From positions 3,994,302-4,058,301 of the forward strand of contig NW_006499973.1 of NCBI RefSeq assembly GCF_000471905.2: a stretch of 64,000 nucleotides of DNA, written 5' to 3'. Source of the stretch: Amborella trichopoda. Taxonomy: Eukaryota; Streptophyta; Magnoliopsida; Amborellales; Amborellaceae. This document shows positions 43,504 through 54,623 of the stretch, in pieces. The translations under genes were made by a program, and so were the position numbers. Positions within the stretch are counted from its first letter, which is position 1; every line of letters starts with the position of its first letter. The notes beneath the pieces were generated by a model that ran no database searches, was not told the DNA's origin, and worked only from the letters and a program-made list of their open reading frames with translations.

Positions 43504-44360
43504 GGGAAAATTACGTATCTGTTATTACAAAACTACCTGAAAGTTTCTATTTTACATATATGTCATTTAAAAAAAAAAGACGAAACTATTCATATTCAGT
43601 TTTTAAAAAATCAAAATATATAAAAATTTCAATTTTTAAAAAACCAAAATTCTTATATATTTTTGGAGCACGGATTTAGAGAGAGAGAGCTGAACACAGA
43701 TTTGGGGAGCGAGGAGCATGAAGCCATGAATATTTTGTAGAGAGAAGGGAATGGAGGGGTGAGAGAGGCAAGGGAGGTGAAGGATCAGACAGATCGAAAG
43801 CGGTGCTCGTGAATGTTGGAGAGATGAGCGCAACCCTTGACTCTCTCCAGATAGATCAAAGAGATAGAAAGCTTTTGCATCTTTGTCAATGACAACAAGA
43901 AAACACCAAACCGATTGTGTTGGGGGTTCGTTAAGAATGAAAAAGGTACTGGACCAGAACCTGGCGGGGAATACAAACACACTAAGACCTTATGAGGAGT
44001 GAGATTAAAAGCAGCTATCGATTTAGGGTTTGCCCACTAAAATAGTCGCTGCCTTTCTCTGCTGAGATTGCCCGCTAAATTTCGGGATTGGAAAGAGCAG
44101 TTAACTCTTGCGACTGAAACCCGTAAATCACCACTACCAGCGCTCTGAAGTGGGGAGAGACAGGTGGGTCAGTATTCCATTTTTCAAAAATTGAAATTAG
44201 AGCCATTTTGGTTTTTGAAAAACAAAATATGGGTAGTTCGATTTTTTCAAAAAAAAAAGAAATGATACTAAGTTAAAAGTCAGAAATATGTGTGATAACA
44301 AAAACTTTCAGGTAGTTTTGTAATAACAGAAAGTATAATAAATATTTATGTAATTTTCCC
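43504..44360. mobile_element. Mutator-like TIR element 1 (Pack-MULE candidate)
   Basis: The left end, GGGAAAATTACGTATCTGTT then ATTACAAAACTACCTGAAAG, is repeated inverted at the right end (44351-44360 backwards to about 44200). The terminal inverted repeats are over 100 bp. The interior (43670-44190) is richer in GC, with GA tracts and ORF-like text, unlike the AT-rich ends. No transposase is present. The flanks both contain CAAATA, but a clean 9-bp duplication is not visible. The terminal sequence is clearly related to TIR element 2. Confidence 0.8.
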
Positions 44361-45012
44361 ACCAAATAAATAGAAGTAATAGTTTGAAAGAAAAATTAAA
44401 ATTATGTATATATGTATTATATTTACCGTTATTATAAAAACACCTTTTAGTTTATGTTATTACAGATATATCCATTTTTTTAACTTCATATAACACTTAA
44501 AAGTAAAAATCAAAATCAAAAAGATAAAAATACCTATTTTCGATTTTTCAATAATCGAAATTCTTTAATATTTTGGTTTTTCAAAAACCAAAATTTCTTA
44601 AACTGCGGTTTTTGGAAAACGGAATTTATAGAGAGAAATCTTCAAAAGTTTCTTATAGAGAAACACCATTTCCTTTTGCGGTTTTTCAAAGCTCAATGAT
44701 ATGAGGTTTTCATCCATTGATTGCACCATTTTTTATATTCAGAAGAGAACTGATATTTATCGATTGTTTTATTAAAGATAGAATGAGATTGGGCATGTTC
44801 TCATCCCTGGCAATGACCCAATAACCTCTGCAACTTTCATGGCATTGTACTTCTTAACCCACTGCCATTTTGTAAGCACCATATTTTGGGGTGAAAATAA
44901 CAGAAAATCCTCTAAAATAATGGAAGAAAAATTGTTCTATTGAGATCAGAAGAGGAGATGAAGAAGATTGTTCAAGGCAGGAATATAAAACCCTCGAATG
45001 GAGGGAAATGAA

Positions 45013-45013
<1 letters not shown>

Positions 45014-45054
<41 letters not shown>
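45014..45054. repeat. GA microsatellite
   Basis: Nearly pure (GA)n inside TIR element 2. Confidence 0.97.
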
Positions 45055-45058
<4 letters not shown>

Positions 45059-45716
45059 CACAATTATTTTATTTTTTTAAATCCTTTTATGTGCAAATTC
45101 CTCAAAAATGAGCAATGAACCCTTCCATCTACCCACCTGGGAGCAACACTTCGAGAGCTCGCCTCTGCAATTCGCCCAATAAAGATCCCTCTTATTCCTA
45201 TTTCGCTCTCTTGTTCCCTCGTACCGAAACCCCTCTTGCCCCTCTCTCTCTCTAGCCAACCTCCCTTCTCACTGGAAACTCTATCTCACAACATCACCAC
45301 TGGAGAGGCACATCCGCTCTCACTTTCTCTAAATCACACCAGGGGAGAAGGGCACCGCCTTTCTCTCTCTAAAACCACAACACCAGCCTTTACTACCTTT
45401 GTCTCTGTTCCTTCCCGTTTTTTAGGTTCTTCCCCATTATTCACGCTCTTCTACTCTACCAAAGGCCAATCTCTCTCCGTGTTCTTGTTCATTATTTTGG
45501 CATCCCCCATTCTTCGAGCCTCAACAATGGCGTTACTGAATTCAACCCTCTTCAACAATGCCCTATTTAAATCGTGAAGAAAAAAACCAGGTTCAACAAA
45601 CTAAAAGCCAAAACGAAGTGCTAAAGAGAGACTTCGAAAGGTGAGGAAGGCTTACGTGAAAGAACAGGGAAGGTTGTCTTTATAAATTAGGCTACTCAAA
45701 AACTCAAATTTATTAA

Positions 45717-46055
45717 GGGAAAAAGTTTATATAAGGATGCAACCTTATGATGTAGAACTAAGGATGCACCTCAAAAATCCATCAAAACAAGGTAGTTTTA
45801 ATATTGAAAAATCATCTCGAGATGTATGACCATGAAAATAAAAAGATTTTAAGTCTCCGAAATAGTGCATTTTACAACATATTATCTACACCGTTCATTT
45901 TCAAAAAAATTATATGTTTATAGATCTAATTGATTTTAACCATTTTTTAAATTTAAAATTTTATAATTAGATAGAAAATTAGATTTTGAGATAACCCTAA
46001 GAACATTTTACATCAAAATTATAAACCATGATAAAATTTGAAGGTGCACCTTACC
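45717..46055 (-). mobile_element. R2 family copy 3 (inverted), nested in TIR element 2
   Basis: Starts GGGAAAAAGTTTATATAAGG and ends near GCGACGGATGCATCTG. On the minus strand it matches 61774-62150 and 28119-28478 along most of its length, including the CATCTCGAGATGAT and ATGAACGGTGTAGATAAT phrases. Confidence 0.78.
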
Positions 46056-46367
46056 TTTACAGCGACGGATGCATCTGTATGCCAATTGCACCCTTTATTA
46101 AAATTGGGTTTTTGAAAAACTGAAAATGGTTAGTTCTGTCTTTTTTAAAAGAAAGTCGTATGAAGTTCAAAACACGAATATAGCTGTAATAATGGAAACT
46201 AAAAAGTATTTTTGTAATAAGGGCAAATATAATAAATAGATACGTAATTTTTCTTAGTTTAAAATATAATATATATTAAGAAAAAACTTGCCTGAAGACA
46301 TACTTATTCGCCTAACTAAAGTCCGTCAAATATAAGTTGTGACTAGCTTTCCCTTTCAGGCTGCGGT

Positions 46368-46545
46368 TTGTATAGAGCCTAGGCTCTAAACAATCAAATT
46401 AGAGCCTACCTTCAAATAGTGTCATAGAAATGTGGTATCAACACTAGAAATCTTTGTGATAGCCTTAAAATATATGTTCATCTTTATTTATAAAGTTTAA
46501 AACGTCAAAAATAATGTAGATAGACAGATCTATAAAAACATGAAT
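46368..46545 (+). mobile_element. R2 family fragment 4
   Basis: TCTAAACAATCAAATTAGAG...TGTCATAGAAAT and TATTTATAAAGTTTAAAACG match the first half of R2. The 3' half is missing or diverged beyond recognition. Confidence 0.55.
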
Positions 46546-46761
46546 TGGCTTTGATTTATTTTGGCCAATCAGACTATCCGGTTATGACCAACTCAATTAG
46601 TTAAACAATGTTTAAGAATTTTTCTTCCTATATGTTTCATATTTTTTTTGTGATATTCATATTTTTCCTATGTATTTTTAAATATGGTTCAATTGATTTG
46701 ACGAATGGGTAAACTAAATAAACCAAATCTCTTGGGTCAAGCCCATCAAATTATAATGGAC

Positions 46762-46930
46762 ACGGTTTCTATGCGGCCAACCAGCATATTGTTAAAATGC
46801 GGGCTCGGCAATAAACGTATTTTTTAAATAGAATTTGATCCTAATTTTTAGAGGATACATAATCTTTAACATGGAGATCATGAATATGATTTTTTAAAAA
46901 TAATAATATTATTATTTTTGACAATGTTCA
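46762..46930 (+). repeat. R3 repeat copy 1
   Basis: CGGTTTCTATGCGGCCAACC...ATGCGGG...ACATGGAGATCATGAATATGA matches the minus strand of 60440-60606. R3 shares its opening words with R2 and may be a distant relative. Confidence 0.6.
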
Positions 46931-46959
46931 TAAGCTTTTTTTTGATAAATTGCTCCAAC

Positions 46960-47135
46960 AGCATGAAATTACAATGTTAGAATTAGGGGAAGCTAAATAG
47001 AAAAGGAGGAAAGAGAAATGCTGAGCTTAGCTGAATAGAAAGGGAGGAAAGAGAAATGCCGAACTTAGCTAGGCGGTCAGCAGCATTATTTGCCTCTCGA
47101 TAAACATGAAAAAGAAAATCCTATGGCCAAGTCAG
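46960..47135 (-). pseudogene. LINE-type RNase H remnant
   Basis: On the minus strand the frame through 47108 reads HVYREANNAADRLAKFGI, the signature C-terminal phrase of the plant RNase H-like domain (RVT_3) found at the end of non-LTR retrotransposon ORF2. In a live element it would remove RNA from the cDNA hybrid. Upstream coding is lost at the MITE boundary. Downstream, a ~46-bp direct duplication (46990-47066, TAGCTGAATAGAAAGGGAGG) lies inside the coding tail. A domesticated RNase H-like gene fragment is an alternative, but the RVT_3 reading is more likely. Confidence 0.7.
46990..47066. repeat. ~46-bp direct duplication
   Basis: Two copies of GAATAGAAAGGGAGGAAAGA...GAGCTTAGCT wording next to each other, within the LINE-type remnant. 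Confidence 0.85.
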
Positions 47136-47160
47136 GCACAAATATAATAAGAGAAATGAA

Positions 47161-47192
47161 CCTATAGGATCCTCCCCCACTCATGTGTGTAG
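47161..47192. mobile_element. MITE-like element, left arm (split by copia-3)
   Basis: CCTATAGGATCCTCCCCCAC...CATGTGTGTAG is the inverted counterpart of 54746-54780 (...ACACACATGGATGGGGGAGG.TCCTATAGG). Inverted similarity may extend outward to about 47145. Copia-3 interrupts the arm at 47192/54624. Confidence 0.8.
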
Positions 47193-49133
47193 TGAAAGTT
47201 AGACCTATGTAATCTTTTTGTCGGGGAATACAATTTTTTTTTTAATGATAATAATCGCCCCTTTTGTATTTTGGCAAAGGATCACTTACAGATGGTCTTT
47301 TTACAAAATATTGCAAAATAAAGTAGGACAACAATACAATAAAACTCAACCACTTGATGTCATTTTTACAACTTAACCCTATGTTTGAGAATATAAAGTA
47401 AAAGAGCAAAGTAAGTAAAAGAGAAGATGCCGGAGATTACCTCAACCGGGCTTATTACACCCCACACCGAGTCACCACATCCAATGGCACAGGATCAGCG
47501 GTCTAGCTTCAATCTTGAATCGAGAGCTAATTTCGGTCAAATTAGGTAACCACCCTTAAATCTCTACAAAACCCTAACTCCAAAATAATTAGACTCAAAC
47601 CTTAATTTTCCCAACCCTTAGGTTAGATCATGAGAGACAAAGAGAGTCTCTATGTTGGGACGTGTCCTCTAGGGTCTTTTAGGAGAGAGAGAGAGTAGAG
47701 AGAGAAAATTAGAGAGGAGAGAGAGAGAGGAATGACCCCAGGAAGGAGAGAGAGAGGTGTGTTGAGATGGGGGAGAGCACTCATATTTATAGTGAAATTT
47801 AGGTCCAGGGTTTCTCATAGTTTGTCTCTTTCTTGAGATTGAATATGGACCGTTGATCAAGGTGACTTGTGGGGTGAGAGATATGAGCTATCAATTCCAT
47901 AGATGGGCCATCAACATTATAGAAGGTGCATAAACTATTATCCCCTTTTCCTTAAACTATTTTTCCATCAATATATTGAAATAAATTAACTCTATTAAAG
48001 ATATCATACATTCCATAAAATTACATTATCCATCTCATATATTCCATAAGAATATATCAAGAAATATCAAGTCAAGATATTCTATCAATAATCAATATAA
48101 GATATGGTCAATATTTTCCAAACAATATTTGACCATATGCTTATAAGATAGACTTTTCAAAAAATTATAAAACTTGATATCAAAGTAATAAGAAAGGAAG
48201 CCATGGGTGGGGCATGCCACCCATATGTGGCACATGTGGGCCCCCACCCATTTGCTACATGGTGGGCTCCCATGAAAATTTTATAAATATTTTAAAATAG
48301 TCTTTAAACATTATTTGAATTTTATATAATTGTAAAATCAATAACTTCATTCTTATAATTCCAAAAATCACAAATAAAATATCATATGACTTATAAAAAT
48401 TCAAATAATAAATCTAAAATAATTTCTATAAAAAAAAAAGAACACAATTAAATTAATATGATGGGCAGTGGATCCATATAGTTTAGGAATTCTATCAATG
48501 ATCACGGGGTACAACTTTAACTGTGGACTACAGACCACACTTGCTTTATCGAACCGACCCAGTATTTCCCATGACCTGCAGTCCAAGCAGGGGCTCATTA
48601 GCGGGTCACGAAAGTCTGAACGATGAGTCAAGGAGTCGCAATCCCAGTCTGTAGATTACAGGTCCTCCCCTAGAGACAAGCAAGGTCACTACGACTGATG
48701 CGACCATAGCTCTATGGCGCATAGGGGTATCTCTCGCACATGCATACGCTTCACCCAAAGGTGGATAACTGACTCTCTCGAATGATCTATTGATATGCAT
48801 GCCGTGTGATGGAACATGGATGAGGTTTTGACCCCCGTCTCTACGCCTACCATCACACACAAGGGTCACACATTCCCCTAGCTCACTCATCCAGGCATAA
48901 GCTCCGACCTCATCAGGGGCTAACCCAAAACCCTTCTCAGTTTATTCTTTATGTCCGGATACCTTGGATTTTCCATCCGACTAGCCTAGATCGTCAAGCA
49001 CAATCCGGTATCAGTAAACATCATTTGCTTAGTATGGTCCTCGAGGGACCACACTCCCATTGAGTTTATGTTCCACTATAATAAATATTTTTCACACAGT
49101 CATAAGGACCTTAAAGGCCACATAAACCCAACA
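47193..49133 (-). repeat. Copia-3 3' LTR
   Basis: A 1941-bp LTR. It carries about 470 bp (roughly 48195-48665) absent from the 5' LTR. The extra block resembles part of the copia-1 LTR in wording (address-like TCGAACCGACCCAGTAT, CAGGGGCTC), so it was probably lost from the 5' LTR and not gained here. Confidence 0.9.
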
Positions 49134-49151
49134 TCTCTCACTTGGCCTTTG
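49134..49151 (-). promoter_or_regulatory. Copia-3 polypurine tract
   Basis: On the minus strand GGCCAAGTGAGAGA followed by TG of the LTR, nearly the same as the copia-1 tract. Confidence 0.78.
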
Positions 49152-49173
49152 AATGACTTACATTCTCTCTTAC

Positions 49174-49660
49174 TCACTTTCTCTCATCCCCATCTCTCTC
49201 ACGTCTTACAAAAACATTAAGGATAACTCCCTTAGTTAGAGGGTCTGAATTCATCAAATCTATAGATATGTAGCTGATCTTGATCTCTTTCAATCTCACA
49301 TTATTTCTCAAGTGATAGAAGTATGGCTTGGTATGCTTGGAATTCTTGTGAAACCAGTGCTCCTTAGAGTCACAAATAGCCGTCGTGTTGTGGCAGAAAA
49401 TTCGCACTGCCTCACAACATATATGATGAAAATTAAGTTGATTCAGAAACTTCTTAATCCACACGGCTTCCTTGGCTGCTATACAGCATGCCACATATTC
49501 GGATTCCATGGTAGACAAAGCCACAATATCTTGTTTCTTTGACTTTCAAGAAACTGCACCTCCTCTAAGCATAAACACATACCCAGATGTAGACTTCGCA
49601 TCATCTGGATCCGCGAGATAGCTTGCATCTGAATATACCTCTATTGTTATTTCAGTTCCC
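49174..49660 (-). pseudogene. Copia-3 RNase H domain (decayed)
   Basis: Readable from about 49660 (DDAKSTSGY region, with a stop near 49545), then open from 49524 to 49174 with MALSTMESEYVACCIAAKEAVW and the SDPLTKG end phrase. Order and wording are standard copia. The last residues run past the normal end because of local mutations. Confidence 0.9.
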
Positions 49661-49694
49661 CCTTTATATGTGAGCGCATAGTTCATGATCCCTT

Positions 49695-50640
49695 TTAAAT
49701 ATCTAATAATTCTTTTAACTGGTTTCCAATGCTTATCTCCTTGATTGCTTTGGAAATTCTCACCAGACTCATGACGAAGGACAAGTCAGGCCTTGTTCTC
49801 ATCATGGTGTACATAAGGGACGCAACTGTGCTCCTGTACGACACTCTCTCCATGGCTCTTATATTCATATCTTCGGTAGGACACATTTTATTACTATGCT
49901 TCGTATTTTTGTTAATTGGGGTAGACATGGGCTTACACATACTCATATCAAACATTTTCAGTATCCTCCTACAGTAGGTTATCAGGGAAAATTTGATAGT
50001 CTTCTCTCTCCTGATTCTTATTATCTTAATGCTCAACACATATGAAACTTCTCCAAGATCCTTCATATTGAAGTGTTGTGCAAGAAAATTTTTCGTCTCT
50101 AATTCTAGGGTAATTGAGCTACTAACAAATAGCATATCATCCACGTATAACGATATAAAGACCACATCACTCCCACTAACCTTTTGATATATGTAATAAT
50201 CCTCATTATTTGTAGAGAACCCTACAAGAGTAAGGGTCCCTTGGAATTTTATGTACCACTGTTGCAATGTTTGTTTCAGGCCATAAAAGGATTTATTAAG
50301 TTTACACACTAGGTTCTCTTTCCCCTTCTCGAATTCCTCATGTTGGGTTATATAAATTTATTCTTTTAAATCCCCATTTAGAAAGGTTGTTTTAACATTC
50401 ATTTGATGGACCTCAAAGTCAAATGGGCCGCTATAGCTATAAGGATTCAGATGGATGGACATTTGGCAACAGGGGAAAAGGTTTCCTCATAATTTATCCC
50501 TTCTTTTTGAGTGAAACCCTTTACAACCAACCTAGCTTTGTATTTTTATATTTTCTATTCAGAGTTTAATTTTTTATTGAAAATCCACTTACAACCTATG
50601 GCCTTCCGTTTTTGAGGTAGAGGTATGGTTTTAGTTAATA
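49695..50640 (-). pseudogene. Copia-3 reverse transcriptase (RVT_2)
   Basis: The open block 50309-49695 (204 codons) begins CKLNKSFYGLKQT and contains YVDD at 50147-50136, MKDLGEVSYVL and a TRPDLSFV phrase. The N-terminal half (50310-50640) is cut by stops and shifts, with only scattered VKTTFLNG-type text. Catalytic aspartates are present, but the protein cannot be made whole. This is the best conserved part of copia-3. Confidence 0.92.
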
Positions 50641-51704
50641 GAAGCATACTCATCTTTCATGACTTCTACCCAGTATTCCCTTTCAGAACAAGTCAAAGCT
50701 TCACGGTAAGTTTTAAGCTCTGAATCTAGATCTTCCCCAACCCTATCAAAATATTTCCCAAGGTACACAAAATGTTCCAGGTATAGAGGTAGTCTATTGA
50801 CTCGATTACTTCGTCTTAGTTCAGGTAAAGGTTCACTTTCTTTAGGGAGTCCAGGTTCAGGTTGGGTTGGTTTAGAAGTTTTAAGTTCAAGGTCTCGAAT
50901 TACATCCTTATTTTTTGCATCCTCATAAAAGTTGGCTGGTTTTCTACTCATCCTTGCTTCAAGGAACTCTTCCTTGAAGAAGTGAGCATCGAGACTTTCA
51001 TTTACACCTTATATTTCAAGGTTGTAGAATCGATACCCATTATCATGACTTGGGTAATCAATTAAAATGGTTTTGACAGTTTTGGGTTTCAATTTGGTTA
51101 TATTTTGATATGGGATAAAGACATTGGCTGAGCAACCCCAACCTCTAAGGTGTTCAAGGGAGGGAGTACAACCTGTGAAAATTTCGTGATGAGTAAGTGG
51201 GGCAGCTTTTGTGAGAGTCCGATTAAGGCTAACACGGCTTCTCTCCAAAAGTCTAAAGAGAGAATTGCATGCCCCATCATACTCCTTACCATTTCAACTA
51301 ATGTCATATTCCGTCTCTCAACTACACCATTTTGTTTGGGAGTATAAGGCATGGTGTATTGATGGATAATTTCATTTTCAACGCAGAGTTCTTTGAAAAT
51401 ATCAGATGAATATTCTCCCCTCTATCGGTTCTAAGAACTTTGATTTTCAGGTTGGTTTGATTCTCTACCTCGGCTTTATATTCTTTGAATTTTTCTAGGG
51501 TTTCCGATTTTGTTTGAATAAGGTGCACATGGCCAATCGCGAGTGGTCATCAATAAAAAAGATAAAATATCTTTTTTCACTTTTGGTGGTCACATTCATA
51601 AGTCCACATATGTCACTATGAATAATTTCCAATACACTAGTAGCTCTTTTTGCCCTGGTGGTATTTTTCCTTATTAGTTTTCTTTGCACACAAGACTCGC
51701 ACAC
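50631..51704 (-). pseudogene. Copia-3 integrase and linker (decayed)
   Basis: From 51704 the frame carries CESCVQRKLIRK (end of the zinc site) and the first catalytic Asp in HSDICG, with FIDDHSR. A frameshift follows near 51525. The next block reads VLRTDRGENIH (second Asp). After another shift QNGVVERRNMTLVEM (51352 block) keeps the catalytic Glu. Post-core and RSNRVNRLP linker text continues to 50631 in further frames. At least three frame changes separate the catalytic residues. Confidence 0.88.
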
Positions 51705-51794
51705 TTTCGATAAATCTCCCTTATAATTTTGAAGAATCCCATCATTTTTCTATCTTTCCATTTGTTTGATATTAATGTGTCCTAACCTCATATG

Positions 51795-52330
51795 TCATAG
51801 GGTAGCATCTAATTCATTAGGGGACGAGACATAAGCAACTATATCTTTTATTTCAATAGTAAATAGCCCATCTACAAGTCGTCCAGTCATGATCACATCT
51901 CTCCCCTTCTTGACCACCACTTTCTCCTCAATGAAAGTGGTAATGAATCCAGCCATAGACATCTTAGCGACCGAAACTAAACACTTCCTTATATCAGAAG
52001 CATAAAGTGTTTGCTTGAGGATCAAGGTGCTCCCACTCTTCAGTTTCAGCTCGAAATCTCCAACTCCAAGTACATTAGTCTTCTGATATCCTCCCATGTA
52101 AATATGCTGATGTCCTGGCCCCATGGGAGTGAAAGAACGGAAATCATCCTTGATGTTGTGACATGGGCCATAGCACCCAATTCAAGACACCAAAAAGCTC
52201 CTTTGGGGTCTGCCAGCATAAACTCAAAAACCACACATGTCAATTCCTTGTTGGTCCATCTAGATTTGTTGAACCGACAACTATTGGCTATATGGCTCAC
52301 CTTCTTGTAAATAAAACAAGTTCGAGTCTC
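51795..52330 (-). pseudogene. Copia-3 zinc knuckle and protease (decayed)
   Basis: The knuckle at 52318-52277 has spacing C-x2-Y-x4-H-x4-C, its second Cys changed to Tyr. The protease site near 52183 reads LELGAMAHVT where LDSGATAHVT is normal, so the catalytic Asp is replaced by Glu. The 52124-51795 block then gives the YASDIRKCLVSVAKM segment. A frameshift lies near 52110. Confidence 0.87.
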
Positions 52331-52379
52331 TCTCCTTACTCCCTTATCCTTTTGAAATATTTTTTCTTTTGAAAATTAT

Positions 52380-53055
52380 TTCTTCCCTTTTCTTTCTTAA
52401 ATTTAAAAGAAGGTCGAGATTTTACCATATGCATAGCTTCCCTTGGAGTTGTTGTCAGTAGTTACCTTAAATGTTTCCTCTCCTCTTCTGCTTTGAATGT
52501 AGTGATGAGCTCCTCCAGTTTTTGTGCTTTCCTTCTAGCTGAGATAGAAGATATGAAGGTGTCCCATGAATTAGGAAGTGAATTCATAAGATGAATCACT
52601 TGCATAGATTCAGTGGGTTTCATGCCTGTGTCTTTTAGCTCTCTGACTAGCGCGCGAAATACGTGCAAATGATCTGCAAACTTGGTACCTTCTGTCATCT
52701 TTAACTCATTATACCTCATTTGCTTCATAAGAGAGGGTTCAACATACTCTCTCTCAAGTTTATCATAAATCTCACTTGCAGTATAGATTGACTCATACTC
52801 AGAAGCATATGAGTCAGTCATGGCAAATAAAAGAATATGTTTGCATCTCAAATTCCTTCTCTTCCAATTGGCGTACTCATCTTTGATTTCTTGAGATGAG
52901 TCGTCAGTTGGACAACGAGGTCAGTCCTCAAAGAGTATCTCATGCAAGTTTTCCTCATAAAGCACAAATTTGATTTTTCTTTTCCATGAAACAAAGTTGG
53001 TCCCATCAAACTTTATAACTTTCATAATCTCTGAGATGAAAGTACGAGCAGTCAT
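52380..53055 (-). pseudogene. Copia-3 gag (decayed)
   Basis: The likely start is ATG at 53055, followed by FDGTNFVSWKRKI, the same type of gag N-terminus as copia-1. A TGA near 52922 breaks it. The same frame is open again from 52851 to 52462 with AKLER-type and LMNSLPNSWDTFI phrases of the UBN2 gag family. A Lys/Arg-rich tail follows in broken frame before the zinc knuckle. Confidence 0.88.
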
Positions 53056-53121
53056 ACCTTTTCTATTCTCAAGCAAAGAAAAAATAAGAAAAGACTCATA
53101 ATGACAATCAAGTAAAACATC

Positions 53122-53134
53122 GCTCTGATACTAT
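53122..53134 (-). promoter_or_regulatory. Copia-3 primer binding site
   Basis: On the minus strand TAGTATCAGAGC next to the 5' LTR, the initiator-Met complement TGGTATCAGAGC with one change. Confidence 0.88.
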
Positions 53135-54623
53135 TGAAAGTTAGACTTATGTGATCTTTTTGCTAGGGAATACATTTTTTTTTTTAATGATAATAATCAC
53201 CCTTTTTGTATTTTGACGAAGGATCACTTACAAATGGTCTTTTTACAAAATATTTCAAAATAAAGTATGACCATAATAAAATAAAACTCAACCACTTGAT
53301 GTCTTTTTTACAACTTAACATTTTTTCTTGAGAATATAAAATAAAATGGCAAAGTAAGTTAAAGAGAAGACGCTGGAGATTACCTCAACTGGGCTTATTA
53401 CACCCCACACTAAGTCACTACATCTAATGGCCCAAGATCAATAGTCTAGCTTCAATCTCGAATAGGGAAAGCTAATTTCGGTCAAACTAGGTAACCACCC
53501 TTAAATCTCTACAAAACCCTAACTCCAAAATAATAGGCTCAAACTCTAATTTTCCCAACCCTTAAGTTAGATCATGAGAGAGAGAGAGAGAATCTTTATG
53601 TTGGGGTGTGCCCCCTAGAGTCTTTTAGGAGAAAGAGAGTAAAGAGAGAAAATCAAAGAGGAGAGAGGAGCGTGACCCCTAGGGAGGAGAGAGAGAGAGA
53701 GTTTATGGGAGAGAGAGAGGTGTATTGAGATGGGAGAGAGCACCCTTAAGTCTAGGTTTCTTTAGGGTTTCCCATAGTTTGCCTCTTTTTTGAGATTGAA
53801 TATGGAGTATTGATCAAGGTGACTTGTGGGGTGAGAGATCTGAGTCATCCATTTCATAGATGAGTCATCAACATTATAGAAGGTGCATGAACCATTACTC
53901 CCCTTTCTTTAAATCATTTTCCCATCAATATATTTAAATAAATTAAATCTATTAAAGATATCATACATTCCATAAAATTGCATTATCCATCTCATATATT
54001 TTATAAGAATATATCAAGAAATATCAAGTCAAGATATTCAATCAATAATCAATATAAGATATGGTCAATATTTCCCAAACAATATTTGACCATATGCTCA
54101 TAAGATAGACTTTCCAAAAAATAACAAAACTTGATATCAAAGTAATAACTGGCTAGAGACGAGTCAAGGTCACCATGACCTGATACGACCACAGCTCTAT
54201 AGCGCATAGAGGTATCTCTCGCACATACATACGCTTCACCCAAAGGTGGATAACTGGCTTTCTCGAACGATCTATCGATATGCATGACGTGTGATGAAAC
54301 ATGGATGAGGTTTTGACCCCCGTCTCGGTACGCCTACCATCACACATAAGGGTCACACAGTCCCTCGGCTTACTCATCTAGGTATAGGCTCTGACCTCAT
54401 CAAGGGCTAACCCAAAACTATTCCCGGTTTATTCTTTATGCCCAGGTACCTTTAGTTTTCTAACTGACTGGCCTAGATCGTCAAGCACATTTCGGTATCA
54501 ACAACCATCATTTGTTTAGTATGGTCCTCGAGGGACCACACTCCCATTGAGTTTATGTTCCACTATAATAAATGTTTTTCATTACACACTCATAAGGCCT
54601 TTAAACGCCATATAAACCCAACA
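53135..54623 (-). repeat. Copia-3 5' LTR
   Basis: A 1489-bp LTR, collinear with 47193-49133 except for the missing ~470 bp between about 54149 and 54150. Confidence 0.9.

Larger units (their letters stand above)
44389..46254. mobile_element. Mutator-like TIR element 2 (Pack-MULE candidate) with nested R2
   Basis: The left terminus AGAAAAATTAAAATTATG and right terminus (inverted) AGAAAAATTACGTATC begin long imperfect inverted repeats of roughly 150-200 bp sharing TTATTATATTT, TTATTACA and AACTTCATA phrases. A 9-bp target duplication flanks it: TAGTTTGAA at 44380-44388 and TAGTTTAAA at 46255-46263 (8/9), the length typical of Mutator elements. The interior holds a GA microsatellite, a CT-rich leader-like block (45110-45580) and a stretch near 44765-44890 whose minus strand is open for about 40 codons. 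No transposase. A reversed R2 copy is inserted at 45717-46055. Confidence 0.85.
47193..54623 (-). mobile_element. Copia-3: full-length Ty1/copia element, decayed
   Basis: Minus-strand element with LTRs at 47193-49133 (3') and 53135-54623 (5'), both TGAAAGTTAGAC...ACCCAACA on the plus strand. The 5-bp flanks TGTAG (47188-47192) and GATAG (54624-54628) agree at three of five positions. Comparison with the intact MITE arm predicts TGTAG as the original target. The domain order on the minus strand is gag, protease, integrase, RT, RNase H. The RT catalytic YVDD survives. The protease active site and zinc knuckle are altered and there are many frameshifts. The LTR start resembles copia-1, and the two are probably of related lineages. 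Confidence 0.93.
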
